Source: Coprinopsis marcescibilis (taxonomy: Eukaryota > Basidiomycota > Agaricomycetes > Agaricales > Psathyrellaceae). From it: a stretch of 64,000 bases of DNA. Positions within the stretch are counted from its first letter, which is position 1. Each line of letters starts with the position of its first letter. Location: positions 164,885-228,884 of the forward strand of contig ML210177.1 of assembly GCA_004369085.1 (NCBI GenBank), given 5' to 3'. Positions 40,867 through 52,125 of this stretch are shown in pieces. Made by a program: the position numbers and the translations under genes. The notes beneath the pieces were generated by a model. It did not search any database. It was not told the DNA's origin and saw only the letters and a list, made by a program, of their open reading frames with translations.

Positions 40867-43800
40867 ATGTCCTTTGGCATTGGACAAAGCAGTTCTTCTC
40901 TGGGTGTAAACGGATACGACCACCATGAAGCACAACAATACGAGTTAACAGAATACGGCCTTCTCTCGAAGCCTCCACAGTATGGCGACAAATACCCAGA
41001 CGGATCGTCAATAGACTGGCTGCACGAGGAAGCTGTTGAAAGAGAGAGAAGCTATGCTCTTCAGTCTGAAGTTGGAATCCGCGGTGCCCTTCTTCCAGCG
41101 CTAGATTCGGTGCGGATGTGGATAGTCGTCATTGCGACCGGGGTTGCAATTGGTTTGGTGGGGGCATGGTTGGATCTTCTGGTGAAATGGTGAGCATACC
41201 GGTCCTCAGTGACTCCTTGGGTTCTCAATGAACGATGATAGGCTTGGAGATATCCGTGAAGGCTGGTGTGAGCACGGGTTCTTCCACAACTCTGTCTCGT
41301 GTTGCGCTGGGTTGGCCAGTAAGTTATTTTGGAAGCCGTTCCAATTCCCCTATTGCTCAACAATTCCATGTTTAGCCACTGTCGGAGAGCGCTGCGAGTT
41401 TTGGATGCGTTGGGGTGACCCCAGTATCCAATCCATGCTTGGACGGTCCTTGCTACAAGCCTTTATCTATGTCGCTCTGGCGGTAAGGATGCAGCAGCTC
41501 TGTGAAGAGCAACAGGATACTGACTTATATCAGGTTATTTTCGGTGGAAGCTCTGCCTTATTGGTGACGAGATACGCTCCTTAGTAAGGCAAAACTGTTT
41601 ATCTCTCCTGCATTGCTTACGAACGTCATTCTCTCAGTGCATTCCATACCGGAAGTGAGTCCTTCCGTATCGAGAAATAGTGTTTGTTTTCACGCGACTT
41701 CCACTTTCAGTTCCTGAAATCAAAGCCGTACGCAGGAGCACTCATAATGATTCCAGAGGTAGAGAAGCTGACGGATTTCCAAGATCCTAAGCGGTTATGT
41801 CTTCGACGCGTTCCTGACACCACGGACCCTGCTCATCAAGGCCCTTGGACTTGCCCTTTCCGTAGCATCTGGCCTCTCTTTGGGTAAAGAGGTACGCCAC
41901 TCGAACCCCGGTCGTATCGTCATCTTACTCTCCGCTCTTTAGGGACCCCTTGTCCATGTTTCCTGTTGTCTCGCCTCCCTATTCTCCCGTATGTTTACGC
42001 AATTCCGGCGTAACGAAGGTGAGGCAATTCACTGCAACAGTCATTGGAAGCGACATTAATCCAGGCTCCAGCTTCTAAACGACGATTGTTGGCTGCCGCT
42101 GCCGCTGCTGGAGTATCGGTGGCATTCGGCAGCCCCCTCGGAGGAGTTTTGTTCGGCTTGGAAGGTACGAACTCCTATCACAGAACGTGAAGGCTAAAAT
42201 ACTGACCACTCAGCTAGAGCTTGACACTTTCGCCAACGAGACAGATGTCATGTGGAAAGGTTTCGTGGCATCGGCTGTCGCCGCCGTGGCCTTACAATGG
42301 GTTAATCCGTTTGGCACGGCGAAACTTGTGTTGTTCCAGGTGCGTTGTAATATTGATAGTATGCGACCATGTGAATAACCGAGCATCTGGAAGGTTACTG
42401 CATTCAGTGACCAATGGAGAGGTTTCGAGTTGGTAGGTGTTTATTCGTGTTCAAATGGGCCCAGTAGCTCATCAAGTCTTTGCAGATACCTTGGATAGGC
42501 TTGGGAATCATTGGGGTACGGAGCCTTTGCTATCTAAATGAAATCGCATGCTGACCTGGTGACTTTAGGGTGTCCTGGGCTCATACCTCATCCGTCTCAA
42601 TGTGGAAATTGCGATCTATCGAAGACAGAGTGTAGTGGGAGATTGGCCCGTTCTTGAAGTTGTCGGGGCAAGTGCTATCACCGCCACCCTGAGTTATCTT
42701 GTAAGTCTCGTTCCTTTTTATGCCACTGTAGCGCTCATCCACCTCCTTCAGGTCGTTTTTGCCCGGTAAGGACATCGTTTAACAAGACTTTTGACGGATA
42801 ATTTACTCCAAAATAGCGTACCAACATCGGAGTTGGTAGCAAATCTATTTCAGGATTGCGACCCTAAAAAGCCAGATTATCATGGTCTTTGCAAGTAAGT
42901 ATTACCTCCTTTGCGATGATCAGCACGTTCACCTTTTTCAGCCCGAGCGCCATGAAGGAAAATATATTTTTGCTCATTCTCACCGCGTTCATCAAGATTC
43001 CATTGACAGCATGGACTTTCGGGATGAGTGTAAGTTCCTTTCGCCGTGGATCATTTCAGATGAAACTCAAGTTTAGTAGGTACCTGCAGGGATGTTCCTT
43101 CCAACCATTGGGATTGGGGCATGTCTGGGCCGAGCGGTTGGCCTTATCACGTACGTCATGTAGCGAAACCATCCGAGCCCCCTACCCTACTGACCACGGA
43201 CGCTCAGCCAAAGCTTGTATCGTGCATACCCCAAAGCATGGATCTTCTATTCTTGCCCTCCCGATCCCTCCATTCGGTGTATCTCACCTGGATTTTATGC
43301 GGTTATCGGAGCTGCAGGCATGCTCGGTGGTGTCACTCGGATGACGAGTAAGTACTAGCCTTTTCGGCATCTCCCATTTCGCCCGTGTTAATTTTAACTC
43401 TAATCAGTCTCACTTGTCGTCATTCTATTCGAAGTACTTCACTCCCTCTACTTCTTGTCTATTTATAGCTGACACTTCGCATTTAGCTGACTGGTGCACT
43501 TTCTCATGTCCTTCCAATCATGGTTTGCGTCATGACGTCGAAATGGGTGGGCGATGCCCTCGGAAAGGACGGTATTTATTCGGTGTGGATCGCTATGAAG
43601 CGATACCCATGGCTTCCGCCTGTAGACTACCGTGATAACGGGGAAACAGGGGCTCACCTTATGACACCTGTCCATAGGCTCATCCTTATCCGGGAAGGCC
43701 AGACCACAGTGAAGGAGCTAACAAAAATGCTCGACGAACACAACAGCTTCCATGGGTTCCCTGTTATCGACAGCCATCAAGAATTCATCGGATACGCCAC

Positions 43801-44251
43801 AAGAGACTCATTGCTACGAGCTATCGGTACAGTAGCATGTCACTCAATCAAACACGTTTGTTCATCTCACATTGCAGATGGAACACGATTCTCCGACGAC
43901 TACGAGAATGTGCACGGAAAGAAGTGCACATTCTCGAAAAACTTCATGCGAGTACCGGCGAGAGAGCGCGTGGACATGTCTTCAGCTTTGGAGCAAACGT
44001 TGATACAGCTGCGCAAAGAAGTTCCCCAGGAGTTGGTGGTTACAATGTTCCAAAAACTGGTCAGTTCCCTCGCTCTCTTGCTGCGCGTGTGGTAGCTTAT
44101 TCAGTTCTATTTTCAGAATACCCGGCAGATATTCTTTACGAACGCGGGGAAACTAACGGGAATGGTGACTAAAAGAGACGTTGTGACATTGTTAACCAGT
44201 CACTTCCCTCATGCCGGCACCCTGGCAAAGCCGCTGCCGCACCATACGTGA
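40867..44251 (+). CDS. CLC-type voltage-gated chloride channel/transporter
   Basis: Membrane chloride channel or Cl-/H+ exchanger, probably in Golgi, endosome or vacuole. I assembled 22 exons: 40867-41189, 41242-41318, 41376-41482, 41534-41583, 41638-41654, 41711-41727, 41784-41891, 41943-42018, 42072-42164, 42218-42339, 42394-42432, 42486-42515, 42569-42700, 42752-42765, 42817-42894, 42942-43029, 43080-43150, 43208-43347, 43408-43433, 43487-43826, 43878-44059, 44117-44251 (754 residues). Signs: FHTGIPEIKA at the first selectivity-filter segment, GKEGPLVH with the gating Glu, [24 protein letters not shown], and two C-terminal CBS domains ([26 protein letters not shown]). Several exons are 14-30 nt. 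The N-terminal start is uncertain. Confidence 0.87.
43903..43936. repeat. 13-bp perfect inverted repeat in CLC coding sequence
   Basis: Arms 43903-43915 and 43924-43936 are perfect reverse complements around an 8-base loop (ggaaagaa). In RNA this would form a stable hairpin between the two CBS-domain coding regions. Confidence 0.9.
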
Positions 44252-44609
44252 TTCTAGCCTATATTTAGATTTTGTCCTATATTTATTGAATGAATGGGAT
44301 TGTACAGAAGCCTTCCTTCGAAGCGTACCAGGCTCCGTCTGTCTGAAAACGGATGTCCACTTGATCAGCAATATCGCTTCGGCATTCAATTGACTTTTTA
44401 TGTACAAGGGGGAAGATAGGAACTTAGGATCCAACTGTTACACCAAAAAAATGCCCATGGCAGAAAATTAATGAAGAGAACCAAGCAGTAAAATGGACAA
44501 ACACGAAGATGCATACTCGTCCACAATGAGGGCGAACAACAGCGCTGTAGAGGGTTGGAGGAAACGAATGAACCTTGGTCCATTGATTTTGGGTCCATAA
44601 TCACAATGC
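44252..44609. other. Convergent gap CLC / DUF2408 gene
   Basis: About 358 bases with the two 3' UTRs. Nothing else seen. Confidence 0.35.
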
Positions 44610-46693
44610 CTACTCGTCAGAGCCATTGTAGTCGTAATCGTCATCATCTTCTTCCTCTTCTGTCTCTCCTTCGTCCATAGATTCCTTTAACTAGAAGGTA
44701 TAGGTCAGTGATGGATCCCAGTCATTTGTATGGCATCCTACCATTTCGACCAGTTCGTGGCATTCGTTCAGATTGGCCATAATAATACCTTGTCCTTCTG
44801 GAATGGAACCGTCGCTACCCACGAACCGTCCATCCCTTCTCATGGAATCGATTTGATGAAGGGCTAGTTGGTACTGAAGAAGAACAAACCCCGGGTGAAC
44901 ACGACAGAAAAGGGAAAGATGGAACGGACAAAAGGACTGACAGGATAGAGATCCCGCGTGTTGAAAGGTCCACCGCACTTCAAGACTTCATTCAGGCATT
45001 TCTTAATCGTATTCAGTTTGTTGGCCTACATATGCTGGTGTTAGACTGCTCATACAAGGACACAGAGAAAGCACGCGTACAATCGGCATCAACTCTTCAG
45101 AGACAGGTTCGCTTGAAGATAGCAGCCTGTATATGAGGCCATAGCATCTTCTGAGCAAGTAGAGCAAAACCTGGGTGACGACATAAGCCACAGACCGAGC
45201 TGAAGCAAAGAAGAACATTACATATTGACCCTCCGGACCCTCGCCATCAGAGTCGACAAACTTCCCGTCGACCCTCATCTTGTCGATCTCCTGCAGACTC
45301 AAGGAGTAGTTCCACAAATCTGTTTCGCGGAGGGTCCAACGATGAGTGAGAACCATACTCTCCAACTCGGCACGAAGATCTCGAAGGCGGTCATGGATAG
45401 GTTTTAGGGACGAAGAGACATTCTTGGAGTCCTCGTGCGCTTTGATCTCCTGGGCAATTTCGAAGCACTCCTCTAGCAGACTGCTGCATACAGCTTGGGA
45501 TGCTGGTACAACACCTCCAGGACCGAGAAACTTCCCATCAACCCGAGCCCTGTGGTCCAAAAAACGAGGTTTAGGGGTGAAACGGGGGCGACGGACGTGG
45601 TTGAATGGCCAGGGAAACATAGAGGTAATCAGAGCGAAAAGGAGGCAAGGAAGTCAGTAATGGTCGAAGGGACGAGGAGTCAGTCCTCCGAGGTTAAACG
45701 ATGGTAACAGACTTGATTAAATGAAAGAAGTACTCAACGAATCGACTTTTCGGAGCTCTTCCTGAATCGGTTTTAACTCGGCCTTATGCGTGCCCTCCTT
45801 TGCTGCAAGGGCCACCAATTGTCTCCGGATTGTTACCAGCTTCTCGTGGACTGGTACCAGTTCGGGAGAGAGGACGGAAAGTGATTCTATTAACTGCTTC
45901 ACCACGGCATCTATTAACGAAACGGTTAATTTGGATCCAAGATGCAATCGGCATAAGTCTGCGTACCGCATTCGTTGAGCTGTCTTTCGAGTAGCGTTGT
46001 CAGCGCGCTGGGGTGCTTCCCGTGTTCGGCATCCTGTTGCACAATGTGGCGGAGACCGGCAAGACGTTTGTGGAACGGTACGAGATCCCCCTCGTTGTAA
46101 ATGCCTGATTCGTTCATGTGATTCAATATTTGCTGAAAACGAAAGAGTAAGCATATAAAGGTAGCGGACGAGTTGTATGGAGCAGATGAGGTTCAGCCTT
46201 GTCCAGGAGAAAAGGAACCCGCACGGCGTCGGTGTGGATAGTGTCGGATCTACACCGCCGGTCTCTAGACTGGGAAAGGGAGCCAGAACACTAACCCGCA
46301 TAGATGCTATCTGACTGTACGTCGCCGGTGCCTCCCTTGTCTTACCAATAGTAAGGTAAAAGAGGGATAGCAAGGTAAAGACATCGGCAAGGGTGGTGTC
46401 CACTCGGTTGTTGTAGGTAGTGTTATCGTCTCGCACTCCGTTAAGTTTTTGAACTAGATAGGTGAGCTATCAGGGTATGAACCTGAGCGAGATAGAATTT
46501 GAGCCAACCTTGCTTTACGACCTGTTGATAGAGAGAATTGACATCGGTCGCTTTGATAAAGTCCCCCCGGTCTTTCTTGAGTGCTGTAAGTCTATTCCTC
46601 AAACTGAGATGATGTGACGGCAGTTCGTTCAGACAGCTGTTTCCTTGGTGGCTGGATAAGCTTACTTGACGAGAGCCTCGAGAATTGGGAGTT
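44610..46693 (-). pseudogene. DUF2408 / UPF0662-type protein gene with an apparent frameshift; 5' end unresolved
   Basis: Conserved fungal protein of unknown function. Supported minus-strand exons: 46666-46693, 46296-46603, 45967-46132, 45739-45910, 45222-45549, 45081-45170, 44942-45025, 44742-44873, 44610-44690. Two internal repeats contain MRVDGKFVDSDGEGPEGQ and MRRDGRFVGSDGSIPEGQ, plus a related RVDGKFLGPGGVVPASQ, each followed by a helix. The C-terminus is acidic (GETEEEEDDDDYDYNGSDE). Inside exon 46296-46603 the frame changes by one base near 46446-46460: IAHL is upstream in one frame and LNGVRDDNTTYNNRVD in another. No splice pair fixes this, so it is either a sequence error or a real mutation. 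Further 5' exons may lie up to about 47040. I use 'pseudogene' provisionally. Confidence 0.65.
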
Positions 46694-47420
46694 CTATTCA
46701 TAACAAAGAGCCAATCAATGTCGATTCGAGTATGTTGAAGAGTTGCAGCACCAACCCTCTTGAGGTACTGGTTCAGGCATAGATGAGTGCAGTCCGCAGG
46801 AAGAGGTTCAAGTACAAATGGTAGGTAGCCTGGAGGATGATTCGATATGTGGCGGTCGCGGTGGATGAGTTGGTCAGTGAAAGACCTTAGGAGACCCAGA
46901 GATCGTCTCCATCGATTTACACAATCAAGTTCCCACGCTGACCCACCGGCGCTAATCTTGCGTTTCTTCAAGCTTCGAAATGCACCAATGGTCGGTGTTA
47001 CTTCTACCGGCTCATTGGAGGAGAGATAGCATTGAGGCACGTACCATTTACATGGATTAAAGTCGCTTCGTGGGGACTGAAACGGCTAAACCATAACCGT
47101 TGTTGAGGTTGTCAGCTCAGACCGTAACATCCGCCACCCTGTGGCCAATTATAATGATGACCCAGTGTTATCGTTGTACATTGCACACTTCTCATTCATT
47201 CAGTGACATTCATAAAGTGAGACAGAAAGCACTCTACAAAGATTTCTTTCAGGCAGCGAGTCCGAGTTGTTCGGGAATACAGGGCGTGTGAAGATCTTGG
47301 GACTTGCCACAAGAGGGGATCTCTGATAATGCAAGCCAGCGCTCAAGCAATCTCAACCAACCCCTTCATCCACTGTACTCACCGCCAATCGATTGTATCA
47401 ACCTTATTTTCTAGCTCATC
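46694..47420. other. Gap between DUF2408 gene and tropomyosin
   Basis: About 727 bases. A long minus-strand open frame (to 47040) may contain 5' exons of the DUF2408 gene, but I could not join it in frame. The right part should contain the tropomyosin promoter. Confidence 0.4.
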
Positions 47421-48097
47421 ATGACCGATCGTATCAAAGCCGTTCGTACATTCCTTTATCGACCTAATCACCCCGTTCAACGTCACTGACAATCACGTAC
47501 TTGCTCGTCAATCACAGAAACTCGAACAGCTCCGCGGCGAGGCAGATGCTGCAGTTACACGCGCAGAGGATGCAGAGGCGAAGAACAAGCAAATCGAACA
47601 GGCCCTTCTTGTGAAGGAACAAGAACTTAACTCAACCCTAACTCGCGCTGCCCGACTCGAAACGGAGAACGAGAAACTTTCACAGGATCTAGAGACACTC
47701 AAGCGTACAAACTTGGATGGAGAAACGTCTCTGAAGGACGCTTCAAATAAGCAAAAGAAAATTGAGCTCCTGGAAGAAGAACTAGACAAAGCAGAGCAGA
47801 ATCTGAGGGAGACTGCGGAGAAGCGAGTATCTCCTTCCCTCGTCATTGACCACCTCTAATAAAATTGCTATCCAGGTTGCGACAGGTCGATGCCAAAGCT
47901 GAACAGCTCGAACGCCAGGTTCGTGTTTTGGAACAGGACAAAGAAGCTCTGGAGAAAAAATATAGTGCAAGTCGTGTTGGGTCCTTTCAAATATACTCCC
48001 CTAACTTTCTTGGCTCCATATACAGGATCTGGAAGACAAGTTCAGGAGGTCCCAAGTGGAGCTCGAAGAGTTGGAGAAGAGTTTGTCTGGATTGTAG
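47421..48097 (+). CDS. Tropomyosin
   Basis: Two-chain coiled coil that stabilises actin cables in hyphal tips and septa. Four exons (47421-47441, 47518-47822, 47876-47975, 48026-48097) give about 165 residues, the normal fungal length. The N-terminus MTDRIKAKLEQLRGEAD is followed by unbroken heptads (LETENEKLSQDLETL; IELLEEELDKAEQNL) and the diagnostic EKLRQVDAKAEQLERQV. The second intron (47823-47875) starts with GCGAGT, needed to give EKLRQ. The 3' end of exon 3 is ambiguous: the chosen donor adds SASR before DLEDKF. Confidence 0.85.
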
Positions 48098-48414
48098 ATA
48101 TACCATCGCCAATCATCCGCATCTCAACATGGTTCGCCTGTCGTACTGGAATCGCGCAGATCGTTCTCGGATCGCTTTGGTTTCCCGCATCTATTCAATC
48201 ACTAGTACAGCATTAATTAAGTCTTCCTCAACGTTCGAGTACATTGGTCCTAAGATAGGAGCTATTTCTGGCAATTCATATTCAGTCTTGAACGCCCAAA
48301 GGTACGATGATACATCTCCGCAGTCCATCGCCACCAAACTAGTTGTGGGGCTCCTACAGCACCTATTTCAGTGAGCAACCAGTCCAACTACCATCTGCCA
48401 GTTGTCAAGCTCAC
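48098..48414. other. Convergent gap tropomyosin / MsrB
   Basis: About 317 bases with the two 3' UTRs. Nothing else seen. Confidence 0.35.
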
Positions 48415-49110
48415 CTATTCGTTGTTGAATTTCAGGGATACTGAATTGACACAGTGACGCTCGTTCGCTAACGCATGTTCACATGTCGTTTCAAGGATCT
48501 GAGGTGATTGCACTTACTCGGTGTGGAGAAGCCTTCACCCTTGAATACATGTCCCAAATGGCCACCACAAGCGGTGCAGGTTATTTCCGTTCGGGTGACC
48601 CCAAAGCTTCTATCCTCGTGTCGGCTTACGGCCCCAGGAATAGCTAAGAGGTCGCACATCAAATCAATTCTTGCTTAAGACGTGCATCGCATACCGTCAA
48701 AGAACGCGGGCCAACCGCATCCGCTCTGCAATCGATTTGAGCAAATCAATTCGTAACGAAACAACGGATGAGACGCACATTGAACTTGGTGGAGCTTTTG
48801 TATAGAGGAGTTCCACATCCAGCGCATGCGTAGACGCCCTCTGCCGTATGTTTATCATACTCTCCAGTTCCAGCACGTTCGGTGCCCTTCTGGCGCAGAA
48901 TTCTGAACTGTTGGGAAGCGATCAGAAGAAATTTCGATGCATAGGTTTTTGGCTCACCTGTTCTGTAGATAGGACTGCCCTCCACTCATTCTCTGACTTG
49001 TCTACTGTCGTCATCGTACGAAAGTGTGTAAATCGGCTAATAGGTCGAACTTGTCTGCGTGTGATTGAGGAAGCAGCTGGAAGGAAATGATGCGAACGGA
49101 TAAAGTTCAT
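48415..49110 (-). CDS. Peptide-methionine (R)-S-oxide reductase (MsrB)
   Basis: Repairs oxidised Met (R-sulfoxide). Exons on the minus strand are 48958-49110, 48779-48907, 48695-48725, 48518-48643 and 48415-48467. Signs: the zinc pairs CAGC and [36 protein letters not shown], and the catalytic Cys in [13 protein letters not shown]. The first 30 residues from Met at 49110 ([21 protein letters not shown]) look like a mitochondrial presequence. A TATA-like box at 49121-49128 lies too close to that ATG, so the Met at 49014 (MTTVDKSEN) may be used instead, giving a cytosolic form. Confidence 0.88.
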
Positions 49111-49120
49111 AACAGTCCCC

Positions 49121-49128
49121 TTTTTATA
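49121..49128 (-). promoter_or_regulatory. TATA-like box near MsrB start
   Basis: TATAAAAA on the minus strand, 11 bases upstream of the ATG at 49110 and about 107 upstream of the ATG at 49014. If functional it favours the downstream start. Confidence 0.4.
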
Positions 49129-49434
49129 CCAGAAGTTCAGCACAGGTTCAGGACAAGACTACGGTGATAGATTCGGGGGATAGGGCGATGACATATACAG
49201 TCATGTGACGATGCTCGATAGGAGCGCGTATGGTACTATCAGGAATTGGTTGTAAAGCATTTCAGCAATAGAATCGCAGTTGTTAGAAATGCTGTAGAGA
49301 GTGGCGATGTCGCCAGGCGCCGAGGTAGCCCCTCGCCAGGGGGCCATGACGACATTGTATCGGCAATTCTTGAATCTTGAGCAAAGAATATATACGCAAT
49401 AAAGTAGATAGCCACACGACTACAAGCTTCAGCT

Positions 49435-50489
49435 TCAGGAGAGTGGTGTGCGATCGATTGCAGAATTTCTGAAGCTGGATTTGTCCTGCATTGAGTCTGT
49501 ACCAATGTCAGTTGGGTCTGCGCGGGACTGAGGGCCAACACGCACCGTTATTCGTCTTGTATTCCATGATGGTGGACGGTGGTAAGTTTAATACTTTTCG
49601 AATGGTATCCCTGTCCAAAATCTGAGCTTACCGCGCACAAGAAATAATTTACTGCTACTCACCGAATTTTTTCCCTCACTTGCCTGTCTGCTTCCACCCT
49701 ATTCCACAAACTAATGATGTCCTCGCTCTGCCGAACGCTGATAGTGCACCCGCAGATTTCTGGAAGCTGAGGCTCATCGCTTGAATTGTCGTCGTCTGCG
49801 CCGTCCTCCTCTTTTGCAGCACCTCGACACTCATCAAACATATCTCCAGCAACCGCGAGTACCAGGTCCTCCCACAAACGATCTGCAACACCCTTTCTCA
49901 ATCTGATAATCCACTTCCCACCAGATATGTTCAAAGGGTCTTCCCACACTGGTCGGCGTATACCAGAATGGAAAAGGAGATAGTCTGTAGTTGGTTGTAA
50001 CGCCGAAGGGGGCGTCAAATGTGTCCAAAGCGACCAGAACGACTCCACCTTGTTGCGAATTAGTACAGTGTTTACATTAAGCTATGGTCGTAAAACGTAC
50101 CGAGCTGAAGGCGGAGATCTTCTTGATTCCTTCTTCATAATCGATTACTTTATTACCCGGTGAGCGCTGTTGGCGAAACCAAAAGACCCATCTATGGTGA
50201 CAGAAGGGTCAGGCCACAACATCTCAAGAATACGCTTCAAAGTACAAACATACGTGTTTCTAAGGGGATGGACTTTGGGGGTATGGGAGACCGAGTTGCT
50301 TTCGGACGAGTCCTTCGACTTTGAACGTTCCCCGTTGTTCAGAGTTGTGGAGAAGTGTTTTGAGGATGAGACTCTGTTCCGATTAGTCGGGGTTGTCGGT
50401 GCAGGGTTTGCTGGTGAATTGGACTGAGTGGTAGCGTTGTTGGACAGAAACCTAGAGCCAGAATGGTTGGAAAAATAGTTGGTAGCCAT
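49435..50489 (-). CDS. eIF4E-family cap-binding protein (4EHP/eIF4E2-like)
   Basis: Binds the mRNA 5' cap; the variant may repress or fine-tune translation. Five exons on the minus strand (50254-50489, 50101-50191, 49663-50048, 49546-49610, 49435-49496) give 279 residues. A Ser/Asn/Thr-rich N-terminus precedes the core. Cap-binding region: HPLRNTWVFWFRQQ, VESFWSLWTHL, the segment PVWEDPLNISGGKWIIRLRKG with a cap-contact Trp-Glu, then LWEDLVLAVAGDMF. An acidic insert (EEDGADDDNSSDE) precedes ICGCTISVR. The C-terminus SFRNSAIDRTPLS fits the class II members. Confidence 0.86.
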
Positions 50490-50613
50490 TGCAAACGAGT
50501 CAATAATGTGAAATGAATGGTCGTTGAGAAAGGAAAAACTTGAAAGGGAGTCCCGTTACATAAGCGATCCTCCTCATCTTCGCTCCTCCACTGTGCTTGT
50601 GTATGAACTCTCT

Positions 50614-51788
50614 ATGAAGCTCATGCTCCGCCCTGAATGGCGAATCTGGCCATTGTCATCGTTTCTGGGCTTTGTTGACCTCAAAACTGGAGTCATAGTG
50701 GCCCTAATATTCGCGGTATGGTTTTAATTCGTTCGGGTTATAGCATCTAATTAACCCGTGACGCAGCTACTAAATAAAGTCGCAGGAGTTTACGGGCTTA
50801 TTGCAGTTCTTACTGGTGCAGGAGGCTCGTTTGCTCAAGTCAGCCTGTATATTTACTCTGTTCTGGCACTGGCTGCCCTTGCATGGGGCTTGCACTCGGT
50901 TCAGCAGGTCAGAGAGCTTTTCGCGGGTCTTCTTTAAACCTCCTCACACCGGTTTTCTACACGCAGGAAGATCCAAAGCACACATTTTACTTTGCTCACT
51001 TCTTCGCTGCCGACCACGTCTTCTCCACGTCATGGACCGTCTTCTTCGCCGTCGCCTGGTGGCTGTGGACACCCCACAACGGTGATCGTCAAGCAAATTC
51101 TGCGGCACAGCAGGCCATGGTTGAGCTTGCGAACGTGACAACACATCTCTCAACTGCGGAACGGGAGCAAGCTGCATTGTCTATATGGAACCACGAAAAG
51201 GGTAAAGCTGCTGCTATCATTGTGCTGTCGTGGCTGAGCAAGGTCCGTATTTCGACGAGACCGTCTGTGAAGCACTATTCCAATCTCACTTCTACGCAGA
51301 TATACTTTATCTTGCTCTTGTACTCCTACGGCAGCCATCTCCGGAAAGGATCTTATCGGTCCTTGCCCCTGACACGGAGTGCTTACGCGCCTCAAGGCTC
51401 CATGTATCCTGCCAACAACGCATATGAAGCACTGGCTGCACACGATGATGATCCAGAAGACTTTTACCGCGTTCCCCTCCAAACTCCACCAGTATCAGGA
51501 CACCGCAGGGGAGGTAGCCATCATTCAGTACCAAACATTTCCGCAGATTTCGTTAGTGCTCCAGGCCGGCAATCTCGGAAGAAGGGGTTTGGAAGTATGA
51601 GTCTATCATCGAATGGAGGCAAGAGGGATACGCGCATAGAGGAGGAGGATGTGTTGTTTGATGAAGACGAAATGACATATACCACGTCGAATTCTTCGCG
51701 AGGGCGAATAGATAGTAGCACCCTCGCAGGGAGCGGGAGTGAAGAAGATCAAGGAAAAGGAAAGGGTGGTGTCAGATCTATCCGTTAG
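50614..51788 (+). CDS. KEI1: Inositol phosphorylceramide synthase regulatory subunit Kei1
   Basis: Golgi membrane subunit needed for IPC synthase (with Aur1) in fungal sphingolipid synthesis. Four exons (50614-50715, 50767-50907, 50967-51242, 51300-51788) give 335 residues. Signs: WPLSSFLGFVDLKTGV at the N-terminus, NKVAGVYGLIAVLTGAG, LYIYSVLALAALAWGL, EDPKHTFYFAHFFAADHVFSTSWTVFFAV, then TPHNGDRQANSAAQ. Four hydrophobic spans are visible, followed by a long disordered Ser-rich tail. The third intron is 57 nt without a stop, so retention would add 19 residues within the last span. Confidence 0.9.
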
Positions 51789-52125
51789 AATCCTCGCCAA
51801 GTATCATTTCTAGCTGTATACACTCGAATCTCTGCTACATATCTAACAGGGCACGAATAATCCTTGGACAATCATGTTCTATGTTCTACGACTTAGATTT
51901 ACGAAACGTTCTTGTTGGCGATGTAATGTAATATTAATACACACTCCCCACGTCTCCTGAAAAGATCTACATACCCGTAGTACACGCAACCATGCATACT
52001 TGGCAGTTCATGAGCGAAAGAAGCGGGGCTGTTCTAAACTGATAGACCCAAGGAAAAACTGACTACTATACAAAATAAACGTGCGAAATCCGAAATAAAC
52101 TGTAGGCGTAGAAACTGAAGAAGAA
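51789..52125. other. Convergent gap KEI1 / sirtuin
   Basis: About 337 AT-rich bases with the two 3' UTRs. Nothing else seen. Confidence 0.35.

Noticed and set aside
46440..46470. Programmed ribosomal frameshift in the DUF2408 gene
   Set aside because: No classical slippery heptamer plus pseudoknot was seen; an indel or sequence error is simpler.
46441..47040. Long minus-strand open frame as a separate gene
   Set aside because: Its 3' part codes DUF2408 sequence, so it belongs with that gene; its 5' part shows no domain and could not be spliced in frame.
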